This document shows, one piece after another, positions 27,701 through 35,292 of a stretch of DNA of 64,000 bases (the first letter of the stretch is position 1; each line of letters starts with the position of its first letter). The position numbers were made by a program, and so were the translations under genes. The stretch is from positions 310,001-374,000 of the forward strand of contig NZ_JADQDR010000001.1 of the NCBI RefSeq assembly GCF_015694705.1. The letters are read 5' to 3'. Source of the DNA: Pontibacter rufus (GTDB lineage Bacteria; Bacteroidota; Bacteroidia; Cytophagales; Hymenobacteraceae). The notes under the pieces were generated by a model. The model did no database searches, was not told where the DNA came from, and saw nothing but the letters and a program-made list of their open reading frames with translations.

Positions 27701-27879
27701 CCGCCGGCATCGGTGGAAGTGCCTGTGGTGGTGCCTTTTACGATTACACTCACACCGGGCAGGGCCATGCCCTCTTCTGCACCCGTTACTTTGCCGCTTA
27801 CGAGGGTGCCCTGGGCAGAGGCACTTGTCGCCCAGCACACCAGCAGCAGGAAAATCAAGGTAAAGCTGTTTCTCATCAT
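24760..27879 (-). CDS. SusC/RagA-family TonB-linked outer-membrane protein (second system)
   Basis: The product has 1039 residues. The signal peptide ends at ATSASAQ (about residue 23). A carboxypeptidase-regulatory-like domain (about 25-98) precedes the TonB-box/plug start EEVVVTALGISREKKSLGY in its TALGI variant. The plug motifs IRGINSIDVNRS, INVLKGGAATALYGLRG and GVVVITTKSG are clear, and the barrel runs to the aromatic end NVGF. It pairs with the downstream SusD-like gene. Divergent from an S9 peptidase gene across 281 bases, which suggests peptide-containing cargo, though this is inference. Confidence 0.95.
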   Translation of the reverse strand: MMRNSFTLIFLLLVCWATSASAQGTLVSGKVTGAEEGMALPGVSVIVKGTTTGTSTDAGGNYQIRVPDNNAVLVFRFLGYQPKEVTVGSQSEINVSLSTDTEQLQEVVVTALGISREKKSLGYAAQSVGAQEITRNKQPNVLNALQGKVAGAVISSTGGAPGQGADIRIRGINSIDVNRSHQPLFVIDGVLVDNSTSTFGEGAELRGMSNRLADINPNDIESINVLKGGAATALYGLRGVNGVVVITTKSGQKGALRVNFTSTAGIEEVNKVPEIQDEYTQGYKGEYDPASFWPSWGPTVAEARQLDPTHPAELYNHFRDAYETGSQFRNSLSFSGGNEAITFLSSISHLDHKGIIPFTDYQNFSARLNTEVKFSDKFTTGANFNYINSGGNRYNADRYSESLSYWSPRWDVTDYIKPDGTMKTYGNNNPIYGAATNLLEDDVNRFIGSLNFGYTPTTWLNFNYRIGLDTYTDGRTATAPGPRGFADEVVYEDNGLGFVNQYSTKSRTINSTFVVTLSSDFGSDFSGTLRLGHELYDRRAKSFGVEGSELAIFDYFNLQNAKILNSRQREEEYRLMGFFGEATLDYKDFLFLTLTGRNDITSTLISPNNSLFYPSASLSYVFSDHLQLPAYVNLGKFRISYAGIGKDAEPYSTSFGYSPYTGLPTGYTGFTRAALLGNRALLPEYTNTFEAGLEMQFLDNRLGFDISYYRSLSKDQIINIDVPSSTGFVRAAVNSGTMRNKGIELALNATPIRSTDFTWNTSLVFSANRNKILTIREGLTEIPYASQFGYLGSTVTMKLIPGESFGNIYGTYYKRYYGSDEEDPMHIDESRPLLIGEDGFPIRSATSDQKILGNSQPDWIGGLTNTFTYKDFSLSGLIDARVGQEKYNQMGNFFSAFGIAEYTENRDEVIVFDGVLADGTPNTKPVYLGQGIGPDGVDYGDGFYRNIHRGVSENFVEDASWVRLRSLTLSYNLPSRWFEDIFIKNTSVSLTGNNLWLSTKYSGYDPENSSSPSGSNVDGFAGFTYPAVRSYLFTLNVGF

Positions 27880-28160
27880 AAAGAGGTCTAGTTATTTTGA
27901 AACAATGTATAAAATTATACTTACTCAGCCCGCCCCGCCTGCAGGATGTTACCGGATGGCTGCTACAGGCCTGGCATTCCGGGCAACAGGCAGATACTGC
28001 AACAACATGCAGCCCGATAGCGGCTTAAGTGATGCTGTATGCATGAAGTTGAAAATTTTAATCTAATATAGGAACAAAAACGCAAATAGTGTTACCTTAA
28101 GCTTAATACATTTTATATTTTCAACTTTAGATTACACCAGAAAGCAAACATCGTTTAGAC
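27880..28160. other. Divergent intergenic region between susC and the S9 peptidase gene
   Basis: These 281 bases should hold promoters for both genes. An AT-rich stretch lies at 28050-28130, and a TATACTT heptamer lies near 27917. I could not assign -33/-7 elements with confidence. Confidence 0.4.
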
Positions 28161-30293
28161 ATGCTTATGAAAAAGAATATTACTTATATCCTGCTCGTAT
28201 ATTGCATGCTTACTTTCCGAACTATGCCGTCTCAAGCGCAGGGCTTCACGCTCGAAGCCGTTAAAAGTTACCCTTTCCCCAGCGGGCTCATTGCCGCTGC
28301 ACACGGAGCTCGCATTGCCTGGGTTTTTGATGAACAGGGCCAACGCAACATTTATGTAGCTGAAGGACCTGCCTTTTTGCCGCGCAGGCTTACCAACTAT
28401 ACCCAGGACGACGGCCAGGAAATCTCCGGCCTGTCGCTTTCGCCGGATGGGCAGTGGGCAGTGTATGTGCGGGGCGGCGATCATGGTTCTATCTGGAATG
28501 AAAGCGATGCTGTAAATCCATCTTTTGCACCCCTCGTTTCACGCACACAGATATGGCGTATACCATTTGCCGGAGGTGAGCCCGTTGCCATAGCAGAAGG
28601 AGATAACCCGGTGCCTTCGCCCAACAGCAGAGATGTCGCGTTTATGAAAGGTGGACAGGTATGGCTGGCGCCGCTGGACGGTTCGGCACCCGCCAGAAAT
28701 CTCTTCAGGGTACGTGGCGAAGTGCGTGCATTGGAGTGGTCGCCAGACGGATCGCGGCTTGCTTTTGTGGCCGATCGGGGGGAACATGCCTTTATCGGCG
28801 TTTTTACAGACGAAAAAACACCCATCACCTGGCTGGCGCCTTCGTTTCATAAAGATGTTTCGCCCCGCTGGTCGCCGGATGGCTCTGAAATTGTGTTTGT
28901 CCGGACGCAGGGAACAGGCGGCGCGCCAAAATCATACTTAGAGAATCATCATAAACCCTGGGCCATCTGGGTGGCAGATGCGGCAACCGGCAAAGCCACA
29001 CAACTATGGAAAGCGCCGGCCACGCTGGCCGGCTCCGTGCCGAACACGCAGGGTGGGTTTAATTTACATTGGGCTGCCGGAGATCGTATTGTTTTTATGT
29101 CGCACCAGGATGGCTGGCCGCACCTTTACAGCATTCCTGCCGCAGGCGGCGCTCCTTTGCTGCTGACGCCGGGCGCGTTTATGGCCGAGCACATCCGCCT
29201 GAGCCCCGATAGAAAATGGCTCGTATTCAGCGCCAATACCGGCCCCGATAAGCTGGACATCGACCGCAGGCATGTGGCACGCGTACCCGTAGACAAAGCA
29301 AGTATGGAAGTGCTCACGCCCGGCAGCGGCATAGAAGCTTTTCCGGTACTGACCGGCGATGGAGCGACACTGGCCATGCTGAGCGCTACCGCGCAGCGGC
29401 CACTGCTGCCGGCCATCATGCCGTTTAAAATGCAGGCAAAGCTCCAGGTACTTGCCGCAGATCTGGTCCCTGCCGCCTTTCCGCAGAACAAGCTCGTTAC
29501 ACCCAAACAGGTCATCTACAAAGCACCAGATGGGCTGACCATACATGCGCAGTTATTTGAAACAAAGGGAGGCCCGGCCAAAAAGCCAGCTATTGTGTAT
29601 GTACATGGCGGCCCGTCGCGCCAGATGCTGCTGGGCTGGAACTACTCCGATTATTATGCCAACGCTTATGCCATGAACCAGTATCTCGCCAGCCTTGGCT
29701 TTGTGGTACTGTCGGTAAATTACAGGCTCGGCATCGGGTATGGGTATGATTTTCATAATCCGGAGAAGGCAGGAATGGCTGGCGCTGCCGAATACCAGGA
29801 TATAAAAGCAGCTGCCAAATGGCTGGCTGAACAGCCGCAGGTTGATGCAGCACGCATCGGCGTGTATGGCGGTTCGTATGGCGGCTATTTAACGGGCTTG
29901 GCTTTAGGCAGAGACTCTAAACTTTTTGCAGCCGGTGTAGACATTCATGGCATGAGCGACCGCACCGAGGGGCGCATCCGCAGCCTTGTTTCGCCGGATC
30001 GCTTTGAGCGCGCACCCGATGCCGATCAGGCAGCAAAGGTGATGTGGGCCTCTTCTCCGGCGTCTTCCGTAGCTACCTGGACCTCGCCTGTTTTGCTGAT
30101 ACACGGAGACGATGACCGTAATGTATCATTCAGCAACAGTATAGATCTGGTAAACCGCCTGGAAGATAAAGGCGTGCCCTACGAAACACTGGTGATTGTG
30201 GACGACACGCACCACTGGATGAAGTATAGCAACGCCATCACCGTGAACAAGGCTGTAGCTGATTTTTTTAAGCGTAAGCTGATGAAGAAGTAA
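28161..30293 (+). CDS. Exported S9-family (prolyl-oligopeptidase-type) peptidase
   Basis: The product has 710 residues; an ATG two codons in (MKKNITYILL) is an alternative start, and the signal peptide ends near PSQAQ. Residues about 40-400 form a WD40/TolB-like propeller (LSPDGQWAVYVRGG, WSPDGSRLAFVADRG, WSPDGSEIVFVRTQG). The C-terminal alpha/beta-hydrolase domain has the nucleophile elbow GGSYGG (Ser572), the Asp in IHGDDDRNVSF and the His in DDTHHWMKY. Such enzymes cut short peptides, often after Pro, Ala or at dipeptide spacing, in the periplasm. Divergent from the second SusCD pair, it may process peptides that system brings in. Confidence 0.93.
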   Translation: MLMKKNITYILLVYCMLTFRTMPSQAQGFTLEAVKSYPFPSGLIAAAHGARIAWVFDEQGQRNIYVAEGPAFLPRRLTNYTQDDGQEISGLSLSPDGQWAVYVRGGDHGSIWNESDAVNPSFAPLVSRTQIWRIPFAGGEPVAIAEGDNPVPSPNSRDVAFMKGGQVWLAPLDGSAPARNLFRVRGEVRALEWSPDGSRLAFVADRGEHAFIGVFTDEKTPITWLAPSFHKDVSPRWSPDGSEIVFVRTQGTGGAPKSYLENHHKPWAIWVADAATGKATQLWKAPATLAGSVPNTQGGFNLHWAAGDRIVFMSHQDGWPHLYSIPAAGGAPLLLTPGAFMAEHIRLSPDRKWLVFSANTGPDKLDIDRRHVARVPVDKASMEVLTPGSGIEAFPVLTGDGATLAMLSATAQRPLLPAIMPFKMQAKLQVLAADLVPAAFPQNKLVTPKQVIYKAPDGLTIHAQLFETKGGPAKKPAIVYVHGGPSRQMLLGWNYSDYYANAYAMNQYLASLGFVVLSVNYRLGIGYGYDFHNPEKAGMAGAAEYQDIKAAAKWLAEQPQVDAARIGVYGGSYGGYLTGLALGRDSKLFAAGVDIHGMSDRTEGRIRSLVSPDRFERAPDADQAAKVMWASSPASSVATWTSPVLLIHGDDDRNVSFSNSIDLVNRLEDKGVPYETLVIVDDTHHWMKYSNAITVNKAVADFFKRKLMKK

Positions 30294-30383
30294 GTATAAT
30301 CTTCGGATGATTGTAGTGTGAACATGGCATACTCGTGGTTATACTTAAGGCAAGTCTTCAGACCTGGAGAAGAGTTTATTCTG

Positions 30384-30508
30384 CTTCAAGTTTACAACTT
30401 GGAGCTTTTCATGGGGCAAGCTTTCAGCTTGCGTTGATAACGTAAGAATAAAGCTACGCAAGCTGAAAGCTTGCCTCATTTCTACCACAAGCTGAAAGCT
30501 TGCGGTAG
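30384..30508. repeat. Repeat family B, copy 2: three-hairpin element
   Basis: Same architecture as the copy at 19211: CTTCAAGT…ACTTGGAGCT at the left and CTTGCGGTAG at the right. The central stem is GCAAGCTTTCAGCTTGCGT against ACGCAAGCTGAAAGCTTGC. The arm GCTTTCAGCTTGC-type sequence appears three times. It lies between the convergent S9 and GH3 genes. Confidence 0.82.
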
Positions 30509-30536
30509 GAGTAGGATGAATGTAGGCTATATACAA

Positions 30537-30572
30537 CAAAGGCCCGCTCCACATACATGGAGCGGGCCTTTG
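30537..30572. terminator. Rho-independent terminator between convergent genes
   Basis: Perfect 15-bp stem (30537-30551, CAAAGGCCCGCTCCA, and 30558-30572) with a 6-base loop. It is positioned 30 bases beyond the stop of the GH3 gene on the minus strand and after the S9 gene on the plus strand. Confidence 0.85.
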
Positions 30573-30601
30573 CTTTAAAGTATGCTTCTGATTGGCTTCA
30601 G

Positions 30602-33600
30602 TTATTGCTCCATAGATATGGCGCTTTTTCTTGCTTCTGCCTTTTTCATGGCATCGTATACCACTTCCAATACCTGGGTGCGGGTGTTCAGTTTGCTAAG
30701 CTTGTTGTTTTCGCGGGTCGGATTTACGCGATTAGACAGGAACACGTACACGAGGTTGTTTACCGGATCGATCCAGGTATAGGTGCCCGTAAATCCGGAG
30801 TGGCCGAAGCTCTCGGCAGGTGCACTTGGGGCGGAATTGCTGTTTTCGGCGCCGGGTTTGGCCGGACGGTCGAAGCCGAGCGCGCGGTAGTTACCTTGGT
30901 CGCAGAACTGGCATTTGCTGAATTCGCTTACTGTACTGTCTGCAATAATGCGCTTGCCGCCATAAATACCATCGTTCAGGTATAACTGCATCAGCTTGGC
31001 CAAATCGTTAGCATCGCCAAACAAACCGGCGTGGCCGCTGATGCCGCCCAGCATGGCTGCACCCTCATCGTGCACGGTGCCGTGCAGCAGTTGCATCCGG
31101 AAAAGCGTATCGACTTCGGTCGGCACAATGCGCGACAAAGGATAGTGCTTGTAAGGATTAAACGTGAGCGTGCTGGCGCCAATCGGCTTGTAAATGTTCT
31201 CTTTCAGGTACGTCTGGAAATCTACGCCGGTGATATTTTGCACTACCAGTGGAGCAAGTATAAAGGAGAGGTCGCTGTATACGTAGCCGGGCTTTTCGTT
31301 GAGCGGCGACTCCTTGATTTGCTTGTAGATTTTTTTAGCGTAGTTGCGGTTGATGTATAAATTATCGGCTACTTTATAAGGAAAGCTTGCAGAAGAGTCA
31401 GTCCTGTAAATATCTTTCTTGAACTTGCCGTTCTTCTTCTTGGTTTCCTGCCAGAAGGATATCCACGACTTAAGGCGCGCCTGGTGCGTCAGGATGTCGC
31501 GGTACTTCAGGTTCTCCTTGTTGGAGCCTTCCATCATCGGTAAATAATGGCCCAGTGTCTGGTCTACGTCAAAGCGGCCTTCGCCTTTCAGCTTCATAAA
31601 AGCAGCCAGCGAGGTGCTGATTTTGGTAACAGAAGCCATATCGTAGAGGTCGGTGTTCTGTACCGGCACTTGCTTGTCGTAAGTATGATAGCCAAACGAC
31701 TTGTAGTAAATCACCTTGCCGTCTTTTGCCACCAGCACCTGCGCACCCGGCGTGGCTTTCTCCTGTATCGCCTCTGCTACCAGCGAATCAATACCTGCCA
31801 GATCCTGCGTTTTCAGTCCCACTTCTTCCGGCACGGTATAAGCAAACCGAAGGCCGCCCTGCGTTTGCAAACCATCACCGATAGCAAAGGCATTGTTTAC
31901 TGTTACCGGCAGCTTCCCTTTCGCGCCGATACCGCCGAAAATCAGCTGAGCTGCCAGATCCTGTGTCAGGTAATTTTCCTGGTAAGCCGCTATTACGGCG
32001 TCAGCTTTTTCGATGCCTTCAAACTTGGCCAGGCTGTACACGTTTCCGAAATCGGCCACAATGGTCGGCTTGGAGCGGATAAGGTCTTTCAGAAACAGGT
32101 TCATTTCTGAGGTGATGCCGAAGGCGCCGCTGCCCGCTTTCAACTGCAGCTTGTGCACACCGGCAATTATCAGATTATAATCTTCCAGTTGCTCTTTCAG
32201 GCGCTGCAGATCGGCAATAGAGCTGCTGGGCGGCAGAAAAAATGTGTCGACTTTGGTATACCTGGCCAGTCCGCGCTGAAAGGCGGTTTCTTCCGTCGTG
32301 CCGATGGCCAGCGCTGCTATTTTCAGCGTGTCCAGCGTGCGGATAGGCAGTATGTTATTCTCGTTTCGCAGCAATGTTAGTGATGCTTCTACCAGCTGGC
32401 GGTTCAGGTACTCGGCATGCGGGTTGTTCAGGTCATCAATCAGGTGTTCTGTTTCGATGGGTTCCCATTCATCCAGGCCCATCCACTGCTTGGCAGCCAG
32501 CACCTTACGGCAGCGGGCATCTATCTCTTGCTGGGTGATTTCTTTGTTCTGAATGGCTTTTTTAACCTCCTGTATCGTGGTTTTTACGTCCATCGTATTC
32601 AGCAACACGTCGTTTCCGGCCAGCAGAGCCTTCACATCCACAACGCCCGGCGGATAAAATTTGGCTACGCCCTGCATGTTCAGCGCATCGGTAAACACAA
32701 GGCCTTTGAAACCAAGTTCACCCTTGAGCAAATCAGTAACAATGGGCTTGGAGAGTGTAGAGGCCAGATTTGGTGTATTGTCCAGCACCGGGATGTTCAT
32801 GTGCGCCACCATCACGCTGCCCAGCCCATGCGCTATCAGCTCACGGAAAGGGTAGAGCTCCGTAGAATCGAGGCGGATGCGGGAGAAATCGATAAGCGGC
32901 AGGCCCAGGTGCGAGTCTACATTGGTGTCGCCGTGGCCCGGAAAGTGTTTGGCGCTTGCCAGCACATGATGGTCCTGCATGCCTTTCATATAGGCCAGCG
33001 ATTTTTTGGTTACATTATACTTGTCTTCGCCGAAAGAGCGAAAGCCGATAACGGGGTTGTTGGCGTTGTTGTTAATGTCGATATCGGGTGCAAAGTTTAT
33101 ATTAATGCCCATGCGCTTGCACTGGCGGGCAATCTCGGCGCCCATTTCATAGATAAGCTGCTCGTCTTCGATGCCGCCCATCGTCATCTGGTACGGAAAG
33201 CGCACGGTGCTATCCAGGCGCATGCCCAGTCCCCATTCGCCATCAATGGAAATCATCAGCGGCACCTTACTTTCGCGCTGGTAGCGGTTGGTCATCTTTG
33301 CCTGCCGCACCGGTCCGCCCTGGAAAAAGATGAGGCCACCTACCTTATAGGTATTAATCAGGTTGCTGATAGAGTCGATGTGCGCCTGATCTTTATTGGA
33401 GTAAACCGGAATCATGATGAGCTGCGCGATTCGCTCGTCAGGCGTCAGGGTATTGAATACAGAGTCTACCCAGTGCGGATCAGCGTTCAGGAAGGGCGGA
33501 TCGGTGGCCGGATTAAAAATCTGGGGCGGAGCAGCCTTCGTAGCAGACTTTTGCGCTTTGGCGCCGGTGCGCCTGGACTGGCCCTGCGACTGGCTTACGC

Positions 33601-33664
33601 AAAGTATCATCAGTAAAAGAAAGGCAAGCGGGAAGACGTATGATTTTTTCAAAACAACTAACAT
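30602..33664 (-). CDS. NagZ-type GH3 beta-N-acetylglucosaminidase fused to a beta-lactamase-fold domain
   Basis: The product has 1020 residues with an N-terminal signal or anchor (LAFLLLMILCVSQSQGQ). The GH3 module (about 60-600) has the NagZ histidine loop KHFPGHGDTNVDSH (239-252) and the nucleophile Asp in FTDALNM (D326). The C-terminal module (about 620-1010) is class-C beta-lactamase/D,D-peptidase-like: SVTK (678-681), YSD (796-798) and HSG (955-957). This two-domain arrangement is known in Bacteroidota. The first module would remove GlcNAc from wall fragments. The second could act on the peptide or ester part. The protein is predicted to be periplasmic. A complete locus partner for NamZ. 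Confidence 0.93.
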   Translation of the reverse strand: MLVVLKKSYVFPLAFLLLMILCVSQSQGQSRRTGAKAQKSATKAAPPQIFNPATDPPFLNADPHWVDSVFNTLTPDERIAQLIMIPVYSNKDQAHIDSISNLINTYKVGGLIFFQGGPVRQAKMTNRYQRESKVPLMISIDGEWGLGMRLDSTVRFPYQMTMGGIEDEQLIYEMGAEIARQCKRMGININFAPDIDINNNANNPVIGFRSFGEDKYNVTKKSLAYMKGMQDHHVLASAKHFPGHGDTNVDSHLGLPLIDFSRIRLDSTELYPFRELIAHGLGSVMVAHMNIPVLDNTPNLASTLSKPIVTDLLKGELGFKGLVFTDALNMQGVAKFYPPGVVDVKALLAGNDVLLNTMDVKTTIQEVKKAIQNKEITQQEIDARCRKVLAAKQWMGLDEWEPIETEHLIDDLNNPHAEYLNRQLVEASLTLLRNENNILPIRTLDTLKIAALAIGTTEETAFQRGLARYTKVDTFFLPPSSSIADLQRLKEQLEDYNLIIAGVHKLQLKAGSGAFGITSEMNLFLKDLIRSKPTIVADFGNVYSLAKFEGIEKADAVIAAYQENYLTQDLAAQLIFGGIGAKGKLPVTVNNAFAIGDGLQTQGGLRFAYTVPEEVGLKTQDLAGIDSLVAEAIQEKATPGAQVLVAKDGKVIYYKSFGYHTYDKQVPVQNTDLYDMASVTKISTSLAAFMKLKGEGRFDVDQTLGHYLPMMEGSNKENLKYRDILTHQARLKSWISFWQETKKKNGKFKKDIYRTDSSASFPYKVADNLYINRNYAKKIYKQIKESPLNEKPGYVYSDLSFILAPLVVQNITGVDFQTYLKENIYKPIGASTLTFNPYKHYPLSRIVPTEVDTLFRMQLLHGTVHDEGAAMLGGISGHAGLFGDANDLAKLMQLYLNDGIYGGKRIIADSTVSEFSKCQFCDQGNYRALGFDRPAKPGAENSNSAPSAPAESFGHSGFTGTYTWIDPVNNLVYVFLSNRVNPTRENNKLSKLNTRTQVLEVVYDAMKKAEARKSAISMEQ

Positions 33665-33716
33665 TTTAAGAATAGCAGATATACGGCAAGTTAAAATATT
33701 TCGGCTTACTTATCTT

Positions 33717-33753
33717 TTTATTTGCAGGGATTTTTTGAATTCCTGCAAATAAA
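33717..33753. promoter_or_regulatory. 12-bp dyad between the divergent GH3 and amidase genes
   Basis: Arms TTTATTTGCAGG (33717-33728) and CCTGCAAATAAA (33742-33753) are exact reverse complements around 13 bases. The dyad lies 53 bases upstream of the minus-strand GH3 start and 143 bases upstream of the plus-strand amidase start. It is therefore placed for a regulator binding site or a 5'-leader hairpin of the GH3 gene. Confidence 0.45.
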
Positions 33754-33896
33754 GGCAATATTGGTAAGACGATAAGAAAGTATAGCGCTGATCCTGAAAC
33801 AACATTAGTGCCTAAGTATACATGTTGCGAGCTGCTTTTATACTTTTCAGTGTTATAACTACTGTGCGTCCGCTTATTTCTACATAGCTTAACCAT

Positions 33897-34886
33897 ATGA
33901 AACATAATTTACGCTGGATTTTATTTCTGTTGCTGGCGAGCGGTTTAATTGCCTCCTGCGCCACCAATCCTTATGCTGTGACAAACCGATCTTACAAAAA
34001 GCAGGCAAAAGCTTATGCCCGCTCTTTAAGAACTGTTCCTGAAGTAAAGCCAGGGGATGAGGCATACCAGCAAGGAGATTACTGGGTGGGTACCACCAAC
34101 TTTAGCATGCGCAAGCCAAACTATGTAGTCATCCACCATACCGCCCAGAACTCCACGGAACAAACCCTGAAGACCTTTACCACACCGGAAACGCAGGTAA
34201 GCGCACATTATGTAATCGGGCGCGACGGCAAAGTATACCACATGCTCAACGATTACCTGCGCGCCTGGCATGGCGGCGTAGGCAAATGGGGCAACAACAC
34301 GGATTTGAATTCCTCATCTATCGGCATAGAGCTCGACAACAATGGTTTTGAGCCTTTCTCTGATGCCCAGATTAACAGCCTGCTGAATGTATTAGCCATG
34401 CTGAAGAAGAAGTATAGTATACCAACCGCCAATTTTATCGGCCATTCTGATATTGCGCCAATCCGCAAAGTAGATCCCAACCCAACCTTTCCGTGGAAGA
34501 AACTGGCCGAAAACGGCTATGGCCTGTGGTACGATGAAGCCATACTTGACAGCAGCTATACACAAAGCCCAGTCCTGGTTTCGGACAGTGCGATTGCCCT
34601 GAACATTGCCCTGCTTCCTGACAGCACACTTGCACTGGGTACATTTTTAACGCCCGACAGCCTCGTTGTGTTTGGAAACGTTATCGTGGACAGCGCAAGC
34701 GTGCAGGTAAGTATCCCGGATCCCATCAACCCCGAAGATGCCCTGCGTATCATCGGCTACGATACCCGGGATTTAAGCGCTGCCATCAGGGCCTTTAAAC
34801 TGCACTTTATACAAACCGATCTCAGCGATACTTTAACCGCAAAAGATAAAAAAGTGCTGTTTAACCTGTATAAGAAGTATTTGTAA
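33897..34886 (+). CDS. N-acetylmuramoyl-L-alanine amidase, AmiD-like lipoprotein
   Basis: The product has 329 residues with a lipobox IASC (Cys21). The Amidase_2 domain spans about residues 60-215: VVIHHTAQ carries a zinc His (80/81), AHYVIGRDGKVYHML follows, GIELDNNG lies centrally, and IGHSDIAPIRKVDPNPTFPW supplies His183 and Asp193. These match the zinc ligands of E. coli AmiD. A tail of about 115 residues follows, ending in an AIRAFKLHFIQ…DKKVLFNLYKKY segment that resembles a peptidoglycan-binding_1 domain. It would release stem peptides from MurNAc, including anhydro forms. The post-Cys residues ATNP lack an export signal, so a periplasmic, inner-leaflet position is inferred. Confidence 0.93.
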   Translation: MKHNLRWILFLLLASGLIASCATNPYAVTNRSYKKQAKAYARSLRTVPEVKPGDEAYQQGDYWVGTTNFSMRKPNYVVIHHTAQNSTEQTLKTFTTPETQVSAHYVIGRDGKVYHMLNDYLRAWHGGVGKWGNNTDLNSSSIGIELDNNGFEPFSDAQINSLLNVLAMLKKKYSIPTANFIGHSDIAPIRKVDPNPTFPWKKLAENGYGLWYDEAILDSSYTQSPVLVSDSAIALNIALLPDSTLALGTFLTPDSLVVFGNVIVDSASVQVSIPDPINPEDALRIIGYDTRDLSAAIRAFKLHFIQTDLSDTLTAKDKKVLFNLYKKYL

Positions 34887-35011
34887 TAGGTGAGGAAGAT
34901 ATAAGACACAAGATTCTTCAGCCAAGAGCAATCATGCCGGCAGTTTTCATATCAAGAAAATAATGATTAGGGCATACTTTTAATCTGTTTTCTATGAAAT
35001 AGGAACCTTTG

Positions 35012-35154
35012 CCAGGTGCACTTTACGACACTCCACTGTTCGAGCGTTCAGCGAGTTTGGAGGGTCTTGATTCTTTTGCTTACGGGGGTAGGGGCCCTCT
35101 CTTTTTCTTATCAAGAAGAAAAGTAGGGCCCCGCCGGCGAGGCGAAAAGCTAAA
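35012..35154. repeat. Repeat family D, copy 1
   Basis: Begins CCAGGTGCACTTTACGACA, contains CCACTGTTCGAGC and TTTGGAGGGTC, and ends AAGAAAAGTAGGGCC then GCCGGCGAGGCGAAAAGC. A diverged copy with the same order of blocks lies at 38944-39122. Together with flanking sequence it fills the 406-bp gap (34887-35292) between the amidase and carboxypeptidase genes, where no gene is supported. Confidence 0.75.
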
Positions 35155-35225
35155 AATGAAACTTAAACCTTTAAATTAGTAAAAGAGTCTCTTCAACGCA
35201 GCTATATCAATATGCTAAATAGATA

Positions 35226-35269
35226 GCTCTGAAAGTATAAATCTAAAGTTGTCTTTATACTTTCAGAGC
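35226..35269 (+). promoter_or_regulatory. 16-bp leader hairpin before the carboxypeptidase gene
   Basis: Arms GCTCTGAAAGTATAAA (35226-35241) and its exact complement (35254-35269) with a 12-base loop. The 3' arm ends 23 bases before the ATG at 35293. Each arm contains the AAGTATA heptamer, so the pair is an inverted repeat of that motif. It could be a regulatory leader hairpin or a terminator of upstream transcription. Confidence 0.5.
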
Positions 35270-35292
35270 AACATAAACATACAACATCATCC

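Noticed and set aside
32417-33616. A 399-residue open frame antisense to the GH3 gene
   Set aside because: The opposite strand encodes a clear GH3 domain with catalytic motifs. The antisense product has no family features and is typical of a shadow frame.
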